Shown here one piece after another: positions 1-9,377 of a stretch of DNA of 64,000 nucleotides (the stretch's first letter is position 1; every line of letters starts with the position of its first letter). This DNA comes from Paenibacillus sp. PCH8. GTDB taxonomy: Bacteria > Bacillota > Bacilli > Paenibacillales > Paenibacillaceae. Under the pieces are notes generated by a model. It searched no databases. It worked only from the letters and a program-made list of their open reading frames with translations, and was not told the DNA's origin. Made by a program: the position numbers and the translations under genes. The stretch is taken from assembly GCF_002968835.1 (NCBI RefSeq), contig NZ_PKQK01000006.1, positions 186,001 through 250,000 on the forward strand, in the 5' to 3' direction.

Positions 1-1313
1 ACATGTGCAGAGATCGTCTTTAACGAGACCTGTTCGTTATTATATTGGTGTGACACATATTCTTTAACCTGATCAATGACATCACTGTATTTTCCGGAAG
101 ATTCTGCTCTTCTCTGCCATAATTGATTTAATAGAGAGCATAGATATTGGACGCATTCTTCCCAGCAGGTAATCTTTTGAATCGTCTGCTGGAGGTATGT
201 AATGTTCTCATCTGGAAGGGCACCCATTCGGAATAGCTGATTCGCCATTCGAAATGATTCCAAGGTAAGGTCGTTCAACAAATAAAAGCCATAAGATGAG
301 GACTTCCAGTCGATGGACTGCATTGGAGTGGCAAACTCCTGCACAAAATGGTCACGCATGTTAGGAGTGCCGATTTTCAGAAATTCAAGAAACCGATTCC
401 TGTCGAGAAAAAGGATCATTTTCTCATCAAAGTTTACCTCACGGAGCGAGGCCTTGTTCTGATGGGTGAGACGGGTAATATATTTATCTTCATCCGCTTC
501 CAAATACGAGACATGGATACCTTGTAGACGCTCCTGAGTGCTGCCAATACCCAGAATGATGTTACAATTGAACTTATGTTCAAGTTCTAGTCGAACCTGC
601 CCTCCAAGTTGTTCCAAATAAACGGATATGCTGTCTTCAGAACCACACTTGAGTAGAAGAACTAGCTCGGTCCGGCTTCGGATATAGGGAAGCAGCTCTA
701 CGTGGGGATCACGCGTTTCCTCCAGTACTCGAAGGATCTTGTTCGATAGTGATTCGGAATCTTGAGAATCATCTGTTCGTCGCACGTCAAAAATGACAAT
801 CGTATAGAAACGTGCAGAGAGAGGGAGAGAGAGTCGTTTGGCTGATTCAATCGCATCGGTTGTACCGATAAGACCACCACACAGATCAGCAAGCAGTTTT
901 TCTTTCGTAATCGTTCGGCTAGTCATTCGTTGTTGTTCTTCATCTATTTTCTGGCTGACCTTATGGAGGATCTGAATGAGTTCTGTAGCGCTAATGGGCT
1001 TCAGACAGTACTCGGTAACACCAAGTCTGATTGCCTCTTGGGCATAGCTGAATTCATCATGACCGCTCATGATAATGATTTTGATATCTGGCTTCTGTGT
1101 GCGTACAATGGAGGTGAGTTCTAACCCGTTCATGAATGGCATTTTAATGTCCGTGATCAGAATATCAGGAGCCCACTCATCGATTAATGGTAATGCAAGC
1201 TCTCCATCTGATGCATCCCCGCAATAATGAAAACCTTCCTTTTCCCAATCTACGCAGTTGCGTATATTCTCTCGGATTCCGATTTCGTCATCTACAATCA
1301 TGACCTTTTTCAA
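1..1313 (-). CDS. YesN-type response regulator, AraC family (partial, runs off left edge)
   Basis: Reading leftwards, the frame is open from a TTG at 1313 to the window edge, about 437 codons. It starts MKKVMIVDDE and has a CheY-like receiver with phospho-acceptor Asp near residue 55 (ILITDIKMPF). A long middle region follows, and the edge cuts the beginning of an AraC helix-turn-helix domain (VKEYVSHQYNNEQVSLKTIS). The TTG start is chosen because an AAGGGGG ribosome binding site lies 7 nt upstream and because it overlaps the kinase stop (TTGA), which implies translational coupling. The later ATG at 1301 lacks a well-placed site. It likely activates the divergent sugar transporter operon when phosphorylated by the adjacent kinase. 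Only the C-terminus is missing. Confidence 0.93.
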   Translation of the reverse strand, partial: MKKVMIVDDEIGIRENIRNCVDWEKEGFHYCGDASDGELALPLIDEWAPDILITDIKMPFMNGLELTSIVRTQKPDIKIIIMSGHDEFSYAQEAIRLGVTEYCLKPISATELIQILHKVSQKIDEEQQRMTSRTITKEKLLADLCGGLIGTTDAIESAKRLSLPLSARFYTIVIFDVRRTDDSQDSESLSNKILRVLEETRDPHVELLPYIRSRTELVLLLKCGSEDSISVYLEQLGGQVRLELEHKFNCNIILGIGSTQERLQGIHVSYLEADEDKYITRLTHQNKASLREVNFDEKMILFLDRNRFLEFLKIGTPNMRDHFVQEFATPMQSIDWKSSSYGFYLLNDLTLESFRMANQLFRMGALPDENITYLQQTIQKITCWEECVQYLCSLLNQLWQRRAESSGKYSDVIDQVKEYVSHQYNNEQVSLKTISAH

Positions 1314-3121
1314 CGGTTAACCCCCTTGCTTTTTGGGATACGAATCATAAACGTGCTACCTTCCATATACGTACTTTCCATTTCAACGCCATAGGATTGT
1401 CCGAAATAGAGCCGAATCCGGTGATGTACATTGAGCAGACCAAATCCGCCTTCCTGCTCGCCATCCAGGAGTGAACGGCTGCCTACCGGCTTTTCCAGTT
1501 CTTCACGTAATTGTGCCAGTCGATCAGCAGGCATGCCAATTCCGTTGTCTTGCACGGTGAGAATGATGCTCGTACCCTCCACATATCCCTGTATTGAGAT
1601 TAATCCTTGACCGCGTTTGTTCTTAATGCCATGGTAAAGTGCGTTCTCAATTAAGGGTTGCAGCGTCATTTTTAAGATCGGATAATCCTGAAGCTCGTTG
1701 TCTACCTTAATTTCGTATTTCAGAATATCGTGATACCTCATCTGTTGAATGACCAGATAATTCCGGGCATGTTCAAGCTCGGTTTGGATGGACACCCAGT
1801 CAAATCCTTGGTTCAGACTCAAACGAAAGAACTTCGAAAGGGCTTGTACAAGTTGGATCACACTTTCTTTTTTCTCCGCTTCGGCCATCCATATAATGGA
1901 TTCCAACGTGTTATATAGAAAATGAGGATTGATCTGTGCCTGTAGTGTACGTAATTCAGCTATTTTTACCTGTTCATTTTCTCTAATGCTCTTATCGATC
2001 AGCGTTTTGATCTTCTCCAGCATAATATTGAAACTCTTGCCCAAATCAGCGATTTCGTCCGACCCCGTTGGTGTGACCTTGGCCTCCAAGTAACCGTTCG
2101 CAGCTTTACGCATCTTGTTCATCAGAATCTGGATAGGAAGAATAAGTCGATTATTCAGGAAAAAATATAAAGAAATAGCAAAGAATGCGCTTAACAAAAC
2201 ACTGATGATGATCAGTTGCCGGATGCCATTGGCCTCTGCAATGATCTCCTGAAAAGGAGCAACCCCGATAATTTTCCATCCGGTCTGTTTCGAAGTGCTA
2301 TATACGACAAACTGAGGCTTCGATCTCGCGGACAGGATGAAGCTGTCGTGCTGTGAATTTAAGGGTAGCGGTCTGATCTGATCTATAATTGCACTGGAAG
2401 CCCGGTTAGCGGTCGGCCTAAAAAGAGTGGTTCCGTGTTGATCATTAATATAGAAAAAGCCGGAATCCTTGATGGTGGTATTCTTCAAAAATTCATCAAT
2501 CAGCGAATCGTTCAAATCAATCACAATAAACCCGATGACCTCATGTGTAATTCGTTCTTTGACCGTTGTGATAATTGAAAGCGCATTCTGTTTAGGGTAA
2601 GCAAACCCATCAAGTCTATTATTTTCTGCGGATGGTGCAGAATGAGGGATTCGCAGAATGGCATCCGGGTACTGTACCAGATACTGAAAATAAGGATTAC
2701 GAAGCGGATTTCGTTCCAGCTTAAAAATACCTTTTCGTTCACTGATACCTTTTCCATAGAAATTAACGAACGAGATATTGAGTACCTTGTCGTATTTGTA
2801 TGTCTCCCGATAGAGATTGTATGTCTGAAGGATCGCTTTGGCTTCTGGATAGGACTCCGATTGAGAGTATAAATACTGAAGTACTTGCGGATTCTTACCC
2901 AGTTCTAAAAGCCGTTCCGTATCTTCAAACATGATGTCTATGTTTCTGGCGAGTTGGTCAGCAACCAGTTGCGTAGAGGCCTTGTTATGATTGGAAACGA
3001 CAGTATAAGATTTGTGGTACGAAATTAATCCAACCACGATCAATGGTACAGAAATGAGGATGATGAACATGCTGAGTAATTTAAGCCGGAGGCTTGAAGC
3101 AATCCATTGAATCAGTTTCAA
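1310..3121 (-). CDS. YesM-type sensor histidine kinase
   Basis: A 603-residue membrane sensor kinase. It has a transmembrane segment at about residues 14-34, a large extracytoplasmic sensing region, and a second transmembrane segment near 300-320. A HAMP linker follows, then a His_kinase domain with the phospho-acceptor in QAQINPHFLYNTLESI (near residue 400) and a C-terminal HATPase_c domain (LIENALYHGI, DNGIGM, GGFGLLNV). This is the usual YesM/LytS-like architecture. The start is TTG with GGAGTG upstream. It is translationally coupled to the YesN-type regulator and diverges from a ytfQ-like operon, so it probably senses a sugar or a sugar-loaded binding protein. The ligand is unknown. Confidence 0.95.
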   Translation of the reverse strand: MKLIQWIASSLRLKLLSMFIILISVPLIVVGLISYHKSYTVVSNHNKASTQLVADQLARNIDIMFEDTERLLELGKNPQVLQYLYSQSESYPEAKAILQTYNLYRETYKYDKVLNISFVNFYGKGISERKGIFKLERNPLRNPYFQYLVQYPDAILRIPHSAPSAENNRLDGFAYPKQNALSIITTVKERITHEVIGFIVIDLNDSLIDEFLKNTTIKDSGFFYINDQHGTTLFRPTANRASSAIIDQIRPLPLNSQHDSFILSARSKPQFVVYSTSKQTGWKIIGVAPFQEIIAEANGIRQLIIISVLLSAFFAISLYFFLNNRLILPIQILMNKMRKAANGYLEAKVTPTGSDEIADLGKSFNIMLEKIKTLIDKSIRENEQVKIAELRTLQAQINPHFLYNTLESIIWMAEAEKKESVIQLVQALSKFFRLSLNQGFDWVSIQTELEHARNYLVIQQMRYHDILKYEIKVDNELQDYPILKMTLQPLIENALYHGIKNKRGQGLISIQGYVEGTSIILTVQDNGIGMPADRLAQLREELEKPVGSRSLLDGEQEGGFGLLNVHHRIRLYFGQSYGVEMESTYMEGSTFMIRIPKSKGVNR

Positions 3122-3202
3122 CGTATTTCACTCCATCTGAATTGATCCAAAATGTACCACTATTATAACATGATTTTCAATGATTAAAGAGAATCACTAA
3201 AT

Positions 3203-3255
3203 AGTACACAATTAAACAAAGAAAGTACACATTTTTAGAATCACCCTTCTATAAT
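3203..3255 (+). promoter_or_regulatory. Candidate YesN operator (direct repeat) and promoter of the sugar ABC operon
   Basis: The octamer AGTACACA occurs at 3203-3210 and again at 3224-3231, exactly 21 bp (two helical turns) apart. A TATAAT -10 hexamer follows at 3250-3255 with no good -35. Direct repeats spaced by whole turns just upstream of a weak promoter are typical of AraC-type activators. The 247-bp gap 3122-3368 separates the divergent kinase and binding-protein genes and holds no gene. The assignment to the adjacent regulator is inference. Confidence 0.45.
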
Positions 3256-3368
3256 TGCTAAAATATTACATAAAAAACGCATGAGATTCCATATTAGAGC
3301 AGGACGGAAGCAGTCTATAATGTGGTCACACCACAAGGTGAACTAAAAAAAGGGAGGATCACAACAAC

Positions 3369-4391
3369 ATGCGAAGCAAAAAAAAGTGGGGACTTGCGAT
3401 AACATTGGCTATGGTGATGCTTGTAAGCGCGGGATGTAACAGCACCAATGGAGGAACAACTTCAAACGATACGACCTCAAAGAGCGGAAATAACAGTGCA
3501 CCTGCCAGTGCTAAGACGATTACACTCGGTTTTTCCCAGGTGGGAGCGGAGAGTGGTTGGCGTTCAGCGAATACCAAATCGATTCAGGATTCAGCTAAAG
3601 AAGTGGGCTATGATTTGAAATTCTCAGACGCTCAACAGAAACAGGAGAATCAAATTAAAGCATTGCGATCCTTCATTCAGCAGAAGGTGACGGTGATCGC
3701 CTTTTCACCCGTAGTTGAATCTGGTTGGGATACTGTATTGAAGGAAGCAAAAGATGCAGGTATTCCCGTGATTTTGACGGACCGTGCTGTTGATTCCCCA
3801 GATACATCACTTTACAAGACATTTATTGGCTCCGACTTCGTGGAAGAAGGACGCAAAGCAGGTCAATGGCTCAATGACAAATACAAGGATACGCAAGAGG
3901 AAATCAATATCGTTGAGTTGCAAGGTACAACTGGCTCCGCACCAGCTAACGATCGTCAGGAAGGTTTTATGGAATTAATCGGTGCTAATACCAACCTTAA
4001 AGTCATTGCTTCGCAATCGGGCGACTTTACTCGTGCTAAAGGCAAAGAAGTCATGCAAGCCTTCCTCAAAGCACACAAAAAAATAGATGTTCTTTACGCA
4101 CACAATGACGATATGGCGCTTGGTGCAATTCAAGCGATTGAAGCTGCAGGATTGAAACCAGGTGTAGATATCACGATCATTTCCGTAGATGCCGTGAAGG
4201 ATGGTATGCAGGCAGCGGCTGACGGCAAAATTAACTTTATCGTAGAATGCAATCCACTACTTGGGCCTCAATTAATGGAAGCGGTTCAATCTGTAGTGGA
4301 CGGGAAAGAGATCGAAGCTCGGATCGTAACGGATGAAACGACCTTTACATCAGAACAAGCCAAAGAAGCACTACCGACACGCGAATATTAA
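3369..4391 (+). CDS. ytfQ: Sugar ABC transporter substrate-binding lipoprotein, YtfQ-like
   Basis: A 340-residue lipoprotein with signal peptide and lipobox (VSAGC, Cys near residue 23), a Ser/Thr/Asn-rich linker, then a periplasmic-binding-protein type 4 fold. Stretches LGFSQVGAESGWR, KQENQIKALRSFI and FSPVVESGWD closely match the E. coli galactofuranose-binding protein YtfQ. Known members bind furanose sugars (galactofuranose, arabinofuranose), and the same class is inferred here. It is the first gene of the ytfQRT-yjfF-like operon, behind an AGGGAGG site. A terminator-like hairpin directly after it probably keeps this protein in excess over the membrane components. Confidence 0.9.
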   Translation: MRSKKKWGLAITLAMVMLVSAGCNSTNGGTTSNDTTSKSGNNSAPASAKTITLGFSQVGAESGWRSANTKSIQDSAKEVGYDLKFSDAQQKQENQIKALRSFIQQKVTVIAFSPVVESGWDTVLKEAKDAGIPVILTDRAVDSPDTSLYKTFIGSDFVEEGRKAGQWLNDKYKDTQEEINIVELQGTTGSAPANDRQEGFMELIGANTNLKVIASQSGDFTRAKGKEVMQAFLKAHKKIDVLYAHNDDMALGAIQAIEAAGLKPGVDITIISVDAVKDGMQAAADGKINFIVECNPLLGPQLMEAVQSVVDGKEIEARIVTDETTFTSEQAKEALPTREY

Positions 4392-4412
4392 AAGCAGATT
4401 CGTATAACAACG

Positions 4413-4454
4413 AAAAGTCATTTTCGACTTGGCAGTCGCTAAATGACTTTTTTC
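4413..4454 (+). terminator. Intra-operon terminator/attenuator after ytfQ
   Basis: An 11-bp inverted repeat (AAAAGTCATTT / AAATGACTTTT) contains an inner CGAC/GTCG stem and is followed by a T run. It sits between the binding protein and the ATPase gene, so partial termination would give high binding protein and low permease. Confidence 0.7.
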
Positions 4455-4474
4455 ATAACAAAGGAGAGGGTTAT

Positions 4475-5992
4475 ATGGCCGATCTTACACCCATTCTACA
4501 AATGACGGAGATCACCAAACGTTTTCCAGGGGTTAAGGCGCTATCCAACGTAAGTTTCCGCCTGTTTCCGGGAGAGATTCATGCCTTGATGGGTGAGAAC
4601 GGAGCGGGAAAGTCAACGTTGATTAAAGTGCTGACGGGTGTTTATTCCATTGACGAAGGAACGGTGACTATGGAGAACCGTGTCCTTTCGATTTCCGGTC
4701 CGCTGGAAGCACAGAAGGCGGGCATCAGCACCGTGTATCAAGAGGTTAATCTTTGCCTTAACTTAACGGTGGCTGAGAACATTTTCATTGGGCGGGAGCC
4801 GATGAGATTTGGCAAAATTAATTGGAAGCAAATGAACAGAGATGCGGAGAGCATTCTACGCGAAAGACTAAATCTAGCCATCGATGTTAAGGTTCCTCTA
4901 CAGTCGTATTCGGTTGCAATACAGCAACTAATCGCTATTGCAAGAGCACTCAGTATCTCAGCGAAAGTACTCATTCTGGATGAACCAACGTCCAGTCTCG
5001 ACAAGAACGAGGTTCAGCAACTATTCCGAATTATGCACAAACTGAAGAGTGAAGGTCTCGCAATTCTTTTCGTGACCCATTTTCTCGATCAGGTGTACGA
5101 AATGTCGGATCGTCTAACGGTGCTCCGTAACGGTGAGTTGGAAGGAGAGTACATAGCAGCAGAACTTCCACGCATGGAGCTGGTGACCAAGATGATCGGC
5201 AAGGAACTCAAATTGCTCGAAGAGCTTCCGAAGGAGTCTGGCGAAACGAAGGTGGAGGCGAAGGCGGGAGATATGTTGATTACCGCTACTGGACTTGGAC
5301 GCAAGGGAGCTATTGATCCGTTCGATCTGGAGATTCGCAAGGGAGAAGTCGTTGGTCTGGCTGGACTATTGGGATCGGGTCGTACCGAGATTGCTCGTCT
5401 CTTTTTTGGGGCAGATCGTCCAGACGAAGGCAAGCTAATTGTTGCGGATACAGGAAGCCCAGTCAAGTCGCCGCGTCATGCGATTGATCAGCGAATCGCA
5501 TTTTGCTCCGAGAATCGTAAAACGGAAGGGATCATCGATGATTTGACCATCAGGGAGAACATTATACTGGCATTACAGGCGACACGAGGCTGGTCCAAAC
5601 CCATCTCTCGTAAGAAGCAGGATGAGATTGCTGAAAAGTACATCAACCTGCTCAATATCCATCCGAAGAACCCGGAGCAGCTGATTAAAAATCTAAGCGG
5701 TGGCAATCAGCAAAAGGTGCTGCTTGCCCGGTGGTTGCTTATGAATCCGGATCTCTTGATTCTCGATGAACCTACACGTGGAATTGATATTGGTGCAAAG
5801 GCCGAAATACAGAAGCTCGTACTCTCGCTGTCGAAGCAAGGCATGAGCGTTCTGTTCATTTCCTCGGAGATGGAAGAAGTAATTCGTGTTAGCGATCGGG
5901 TATCCGTACTTCGCGACCGGAAAAAAGTGAAAGAGCTCAGCGGAGATCAGATCAATCAACAGCAAATTATGAAAGCCATGGCAGGAGGTTGA
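4475..5992 (+). CDS. ytfR: Sugar ABC transporter ATP-binding protein, YtfR/MglA-like (two ATPase domains)
   Basis: A 505-residue tandem ATPase of the carbohydrate-uptake-transporter-2 class. The first domain has Walker A GENGAGKST near residue 40 and Walker B VLILDEPTSSLD. The second is degenerate at Walker A (GLLGSGRTE) but has the signature LSGGNQQK and LLILDEPTRGID. This is the normal pattern for MglA/RbsA/YtfR. It energises uptake of the sugar delivered by the flanking binding proteins. It starts at an ATG behind AAAGGAGAGGG, and its stop is 4 nt from the first permease gene. Confidence 0.93.
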   Translation: MADLTPILQMTEITKRFPGVKALSNVSFRLFPGEIHALMGENGAGKSTLIKVLTGVYSIDEGTVTMENRVLSISGPLEAQKAGISTVYQEVNLCLNLTVAENIFIGREPMRFGKINWKQMNRDAESILRERLNLAIDVKVPLQSYSVAIQQLIAIARALSISAKVLILDEPTSSLDKNEVQQLFRIMHKLKSEGLAILFVTHFLDQVYEMSDRLTVLRNGELEGEYIAAELPRMELVTKMIGKELKLLEELPKESGETKVEAKAGDMLITATGLGRKGAIDPFDLEIRKGEVVGLAGLLGSGRTEIARLFFGADRPDEGKLIVADTGSPVKSPRHAIDQRIAFCSENRKTEGIIDDLTIRENIILALQATRGWSKPISRKKQDEIAEKYINLLNIHPKNPEQLIKNLSGGNQQKVLLARWLLMNPDLLILDEPTRGIDIGAKAEIQKLVLSLSKQGMSVLFISSEMEEVIRVSDRVSVLRDRKKVKELSGDQINQQQIMKAMAGG

Positions 5993-5996
5993 AATA

Positions 5997-7040
5997 ATGC
6001 TGGGCAAGATGCGTAAACATCATTTGTTTTGGCCATTATGTATGCTTGGTTTACTCTTAATATTTAATTTGTTATACTCACCCGATTTTTTCTCGCTCGT
6101 TATGCGCGAAGGGAATCTGTATGGCAGTTTAATCGATATTCTCAATTTTGGAGCCCCTTTAATTCTCGTATCCATCGGCATGACGTTAGTTATCGCTACC
6201 GGAGGTATCGATTTGTCCGTAGGCTCTATAGTAGCCATCTCCGGTGCAGTCGCTTGTATGACGATCAGTAAAGGAACGGACCAGAACTCGTTGTGGTTAG
6301 TGCTTGGTGCACTTGGATTATCGATGGGTCTCTCTCTGCTATTGGGCGTATGGAATGGGGCCCTTGTATCGGTTGCCCGGATCCAGCCGATTATTGGGAC
6401 TCTAATTCTGATGGTGGCGGGACGGGGTATCGCGCAATTGATCACAAGTGGACAGATCATTACCGTATCCAATGCCAAATACCAATATATCGGCGCTGGC
6501 TCGCTTGCAGCTTTGCCGTTCTCCATTTTTATTGTATTGACTGTACTGCTGATTGCATCTTTACTCACGAGAAAAACGGCACTTGGACTATTTATTGAAT
6601 CGGTCGGAAGCAACGCTAATGCCAGCCGACTGGCAGGTATTCGTTCGAATACAGTGATCCTCATGGTCTATGTCTTCTGTGGTCTCTGTGCCGGAATTGC
6701 TGGACTAATTCTCAGTTCCAATGTATCCAGTGCTGACGGAAACAACGCAGGTTTGTGGTATGAACTGGATGCCATACTTGCTGTCGTTATCGGTGGAACT
6801 TCTCTCAATGGGGGTCGCTTCTATCTGATGGGTACCGTTGTTGGAGCACTCATTATCCAAACCCTAACAACGACGATTTATATGATTGGGGTACCGCCAG
6901 AAGTTACGCTGGTTGTAAAAGCCTTTGTTGTATTGGCCGTATGCCTGATTCAATCGGACTCATTCCGCAAGTCGATTGTGATCCGCCTTAAAAAGCGGAA
7001 GTTTCCAGCTGAACAGGGGGTCAACCGCCATGTCTCTTAA
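5997..7040 (+). CDS. ytfT: Sugar ABC transporter permease, YtfT-like
   Basis: A 347-residue integral membrane permease of the BPD_transp_2 family (RbsC/MglC/YtfT class) with about 8-10 hydrophobic segments. Conserved stretches include IATGGIDLSVGSIVAISG and the cytoplasmic loop GSNANASRLAGI. It pairs with the next gene to form a heterodimeric channel, as YtfT and YjfF do in E. coli. The ATG has an AGGAGGTTG site just before it. The reading frame overlaps the next gene by 11 nt, which supports coupled translation. Confidence 0.92.
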   Translation: MLGKMRKHHLFWPLCMLGLLLIFNLLYSPDFFSLVMREGNLYGSLIDILNFGAPLILVSIGMTLVIATGGIDLSVGSIVAISGAVACMTISKGTDQNSLWLVLGALGLSMGLSLLLGVWNGALVSVARIQPIIGTLILMVAGRGIAQLITSGQIITVSNAKYQYIGAGSLAALPFSIFIVLTVLLIASLLTRKTALGLFIESVGSNANASRLAGIRSNTVILMVYVFCGLCAGIAGLILSSNVSSADGNNAGLWYELDAILAVVIGGTSLNGGRFYLMGTVVGALIIQTLTTTIYMIGVPPEVTLVVKAFVVLAVCLIQSDSFRKSIVIRLKKRKFPAEQGVNRHVS

Positions 7041-8004
7041 TCGAAAGTATCTCCCGGTCTTGGTCACTTTCGGCTTGTTGGCCGTGATGTTTGCCATAGG
7101 CTCTTTCCGTTATACCGGATTTTTTTCATTGCAGGTACTGTTTAATCTCTTCATTGATAACGCCTTCTTAATTATTACGGCGATTGGGATGACCTTTGTT
7201 ATTGTATCGGGAGGAATCGACCTGTCGGTGGGTTCTGTCATTGCTCTGACAACCATAATCAGTGCAAGTTTAGTAGAAAAGCAAGGCTGGTCGCCTCTCA
7301 TTGTCATCCCGATGGTGCTTGTCTTAGGGGCATTATTTGGCACATTAATGGGGGCAATTATTCATTATTTTAAAATCCAGCCCTTTATCGTGACGCTAGC
7401 AGGCATGTTTCTGGCACGGGGACTATGTTATGTCATTAGTATCGATACCATTACGATCACCAACTCGTTTTACACGACAGTTGCCCAAGCGAAGATTCCG
7501 CTGCCCGGTGGCAGCTTCGTTTCGATCAATGTGATCCTTGCCCTGATCATCGTACTGCTCGCGATCTATCTTGCACACTACACCCGTTTCGGGCGCAACG
7601 TTTACGCCATTGGCGGAAGCGAACAGTCCGCAATGCTCATGGGACTGCCGGTTGCACGCACGAAAATTTTAGTGTACACATTCAGTGGCTTTTGCTCCGC
7701 GCTCGCAGGCGTAGTCTTTACGTTCTATATGTTATCTGGTTATGGATTACACGCCATGGGTCTCGAACTTGATACCATCGCGGCAGTCGTGATTGGAGGA
7801 ACATTACTTACAGGTGGTGTGGGCTATGTTGCGGGAACCTTTATTGGCGTATTGATACAGGGTTCTATTCAAACTATAATTAGCTTCGAAGGCACACTTA
7901 GCTCATGGTGGACCAAGATTGTGATTGGCTTGATGTTGTTTGTGTTTATTTTGTTCCAAAGACTGCTTAGTGGGCGGCGAATATCCGCCAAATCAACACA
8001 CTAA
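7030..8004 (+). CDS. yjfF: Sugar ABC transporter permease, YjfF-like
   Basis: A 324-residue integral membrane protein, paralogous to the preceding permease (VSGGIDLSVGSVIALT, GGSEQSAMLMGLPV, GGTLLTGGVGY). YjfF-type permeases always accompany YtfT, and the order ytfQ-ytfR-ytfT-yjfF matches E. coli. The start is an ATG inside the end of ytfT with CAGGGGG upstream. The C-terminus is short and basic. The next gene, a second binding protein, begins 37 nt later. Confidence 0.92.
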   Translation: MSLNRKYLPVLVTFGLLAVMFAIGSFRYTGFFSLQVLFNLFIDNAFLIITAIGMTFVIVSGGIDLSVGSVIALTTIISASLVEKQGWSPLIVIPMVLVLGALFGTLMGAIIHYFKIQPFIVTLAGMFLARGLCYVISIDTITITNSFYTTVAQAKIPLPGGSFVSINVILALIIVLLAIYLAHYTRFGRNVYAIGGSEQSAMLMGLPVARTKILVYTFSGFCSALAGVVFTFYMLSGYGLHAMGLELDTIAAVVIGGTLLTGGVGYVAGTFIGVLIQGSIQTIISFEGTLSSWWTKIVIGLMLFVFILFQRLLSGRRISAKSTH

Positions 8005-8041
8005 GTTGGTTGTAGAAAATAACAGGGAGGGGGATGGATTC

Positions 8042-9091
8042 GTGAAGAGATATATGAATTGGTTGTGCTTATTATTCCTGCTATTGCTTGCCGGTTGCAC
8101 AACACATGAGTCTGATCCAGTTCCTCTTCCTGTTTCATCCAACGAAGAATCCCTCCCATCTGTTGATGACTGGATGCAATCGTCAGTACTCAAGGACACC
8201 TCCAGGAAACCCATTATCTTGGGTTTCTCCCAACTGGGCAGAGAGAGTGCCTGGCGTATGGCGAACTCTATGTCTATTCGAGATGCCGCTGCTGAATCTG
8301 GAATTTCCCTCATCATGAAAAATGCGGAACAGTCTCAGACGAAACAGTTCGAGGCTGTTCGGTCTTTCATCAAACAGAAGGTTGATGTCATTGCGATTGC
8401 ACCGGTTGTGGAATCTGGCTGGGATGAACTTCTTCAGGAGGCCAAGATTGCTGGGATACCCGTGATCATCGTAGACCGGTCCGTGGATGTCAAGGATACC
8501 TCACTTTTTGTGACGACGATTGGATCGGACTTCTATGAGGAAGGTGTGAAGGCTGGTAAGTATGTGCTGGATCACATGCGACATGTTCCGGGAACGATTC
8601 GAATTGCTGAATTGCAGGGTACAAGTGGATCTACCCCTTCAATCCAGCGTGGAGAGGGCTTTAGAAGTATCATGGACACCAGAGAGGATATCATTTTCTC
8701 GCAAAGTGCTCCTGCGGATTTTACGGAAGACCAAGGGAAGCAAGTCATGAAAGATTTCCTTCAAGTTCCGGAAGAGGAAAGGCCGCAAGTTCTTTTTGCC
8801 CATAATGATGAAATGGCTTTTGGCGCCATACAGGCGATCGAAGAGGTTGGTTTGAAACCAGGGGAGGACATCGTCATTGTCTCGGTAGACGGCTCTCGTA
8901 AAGCACTGGAAATTCTGGCGAGCGGGCAGATCAACGCTGTGGTAGAATGCAACCCATTGCTTGGTCCTCAGCTCATGCAGGCGACGAAAGAGATTATTAC
9001 AGGTCGTACACTTCCTAAGCGAATGGTGCCGCCGGAGGATATCTTTACACAGGAGAGTGCTAAACGAGAGATGCATAACAGGCGATTCTAG
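8042..9091 (+). CDS. Second YtfQ-like sugar-binding lipoprotein
   Basis: A 349-residue lipoprotein (LLLLAGC lipobox near residue 17) with the same binding-protein fold as the first gene of the operon. Parallel motifs (LGFSQLGRESAWR, APVVESGWD, HNDEMAFGAIQAIEE, VECNPLLGPQLM) make it a clear paralogue. The frame is open from 7940, inside yjfF, but the GTG at 8042 is preferred: it has GGGAGGGGG upstream and directly begins a signal peptide. Having two divergent receptors for one permease suggests a wider substrate range, or that this copy serves the upstream sensor kinase. Neither role is shown by sequence. Confidence 0.88.
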   Translation: MKRYMNWLCLLFLLLLAGCTTHESDPVPLPVSSNEESLPSVDDWMQSSVLKDTSRKPIILGFSQLGRESAWRMANSMSIRDAAAESGISLIMKNAEQSQTKQFEAVRSFIKQKVDVIAIAPVVESGWDELLQEAKIAGIPVIIVDRSVDVKDTSLFVTTIGSDFYEEGVKAGKYVLDHMRHVPGTIRIAELQGTSGSTPSIQRGEGFRSIMDTREDIIFSQSAPADFTEDQGKQVMKDFLQVPEEERPQVLFAHNDEMAFGAIQAIEEVGLKPGEDIVIVSVDGSRKALEILASGQINAVVECNPLLGPQLMQATKEIITGRTLPKRMVPPEDIFTQESAKREMHNRRF

Positions 9092-9249
9092 TGGGTCGTT
9101 ATTCTGGCTTTCGAAATAGAGAGTGAAAATAGAACATTTTGGATAAAATTCAATTTACTTTAAATACATAGATCGTATATACTAAATTCAACTTCAACTA
9201 AAAGCTCTTATCTACGGGAAAGGACACACGTTATACCTGAACCAGTTTT

Positions 9250-9263
9250 TGAAAGCGCTTTTT
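9250..9263 (+). promoter_or_regulatory. cre-like catabolite-repression site upstream of the acetylxylan esterase
   Basis: TGAAAGCGCTTTTT matches 13 of 14 positions of the Bacillus cre consensus TGWAARCGYTWNCW. It lies 115 bp before the CE4 gene inside the otherwise gene-free interval 9092-9377. CcpA repression of a xylan-degrading enzyme is the expected reading. Confidence 0.6.
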
Positions 9264-9377
9264 TGAGGTCTGATCGTTGGATAAAGAGAAGGTCAAGTCT
9301 CTGAAGTATAAGAGATTTGAATGAGAGGGAGTGTACTGAGGTATTATGCTGGTACTATAATATGAGGAGGTAAATTT

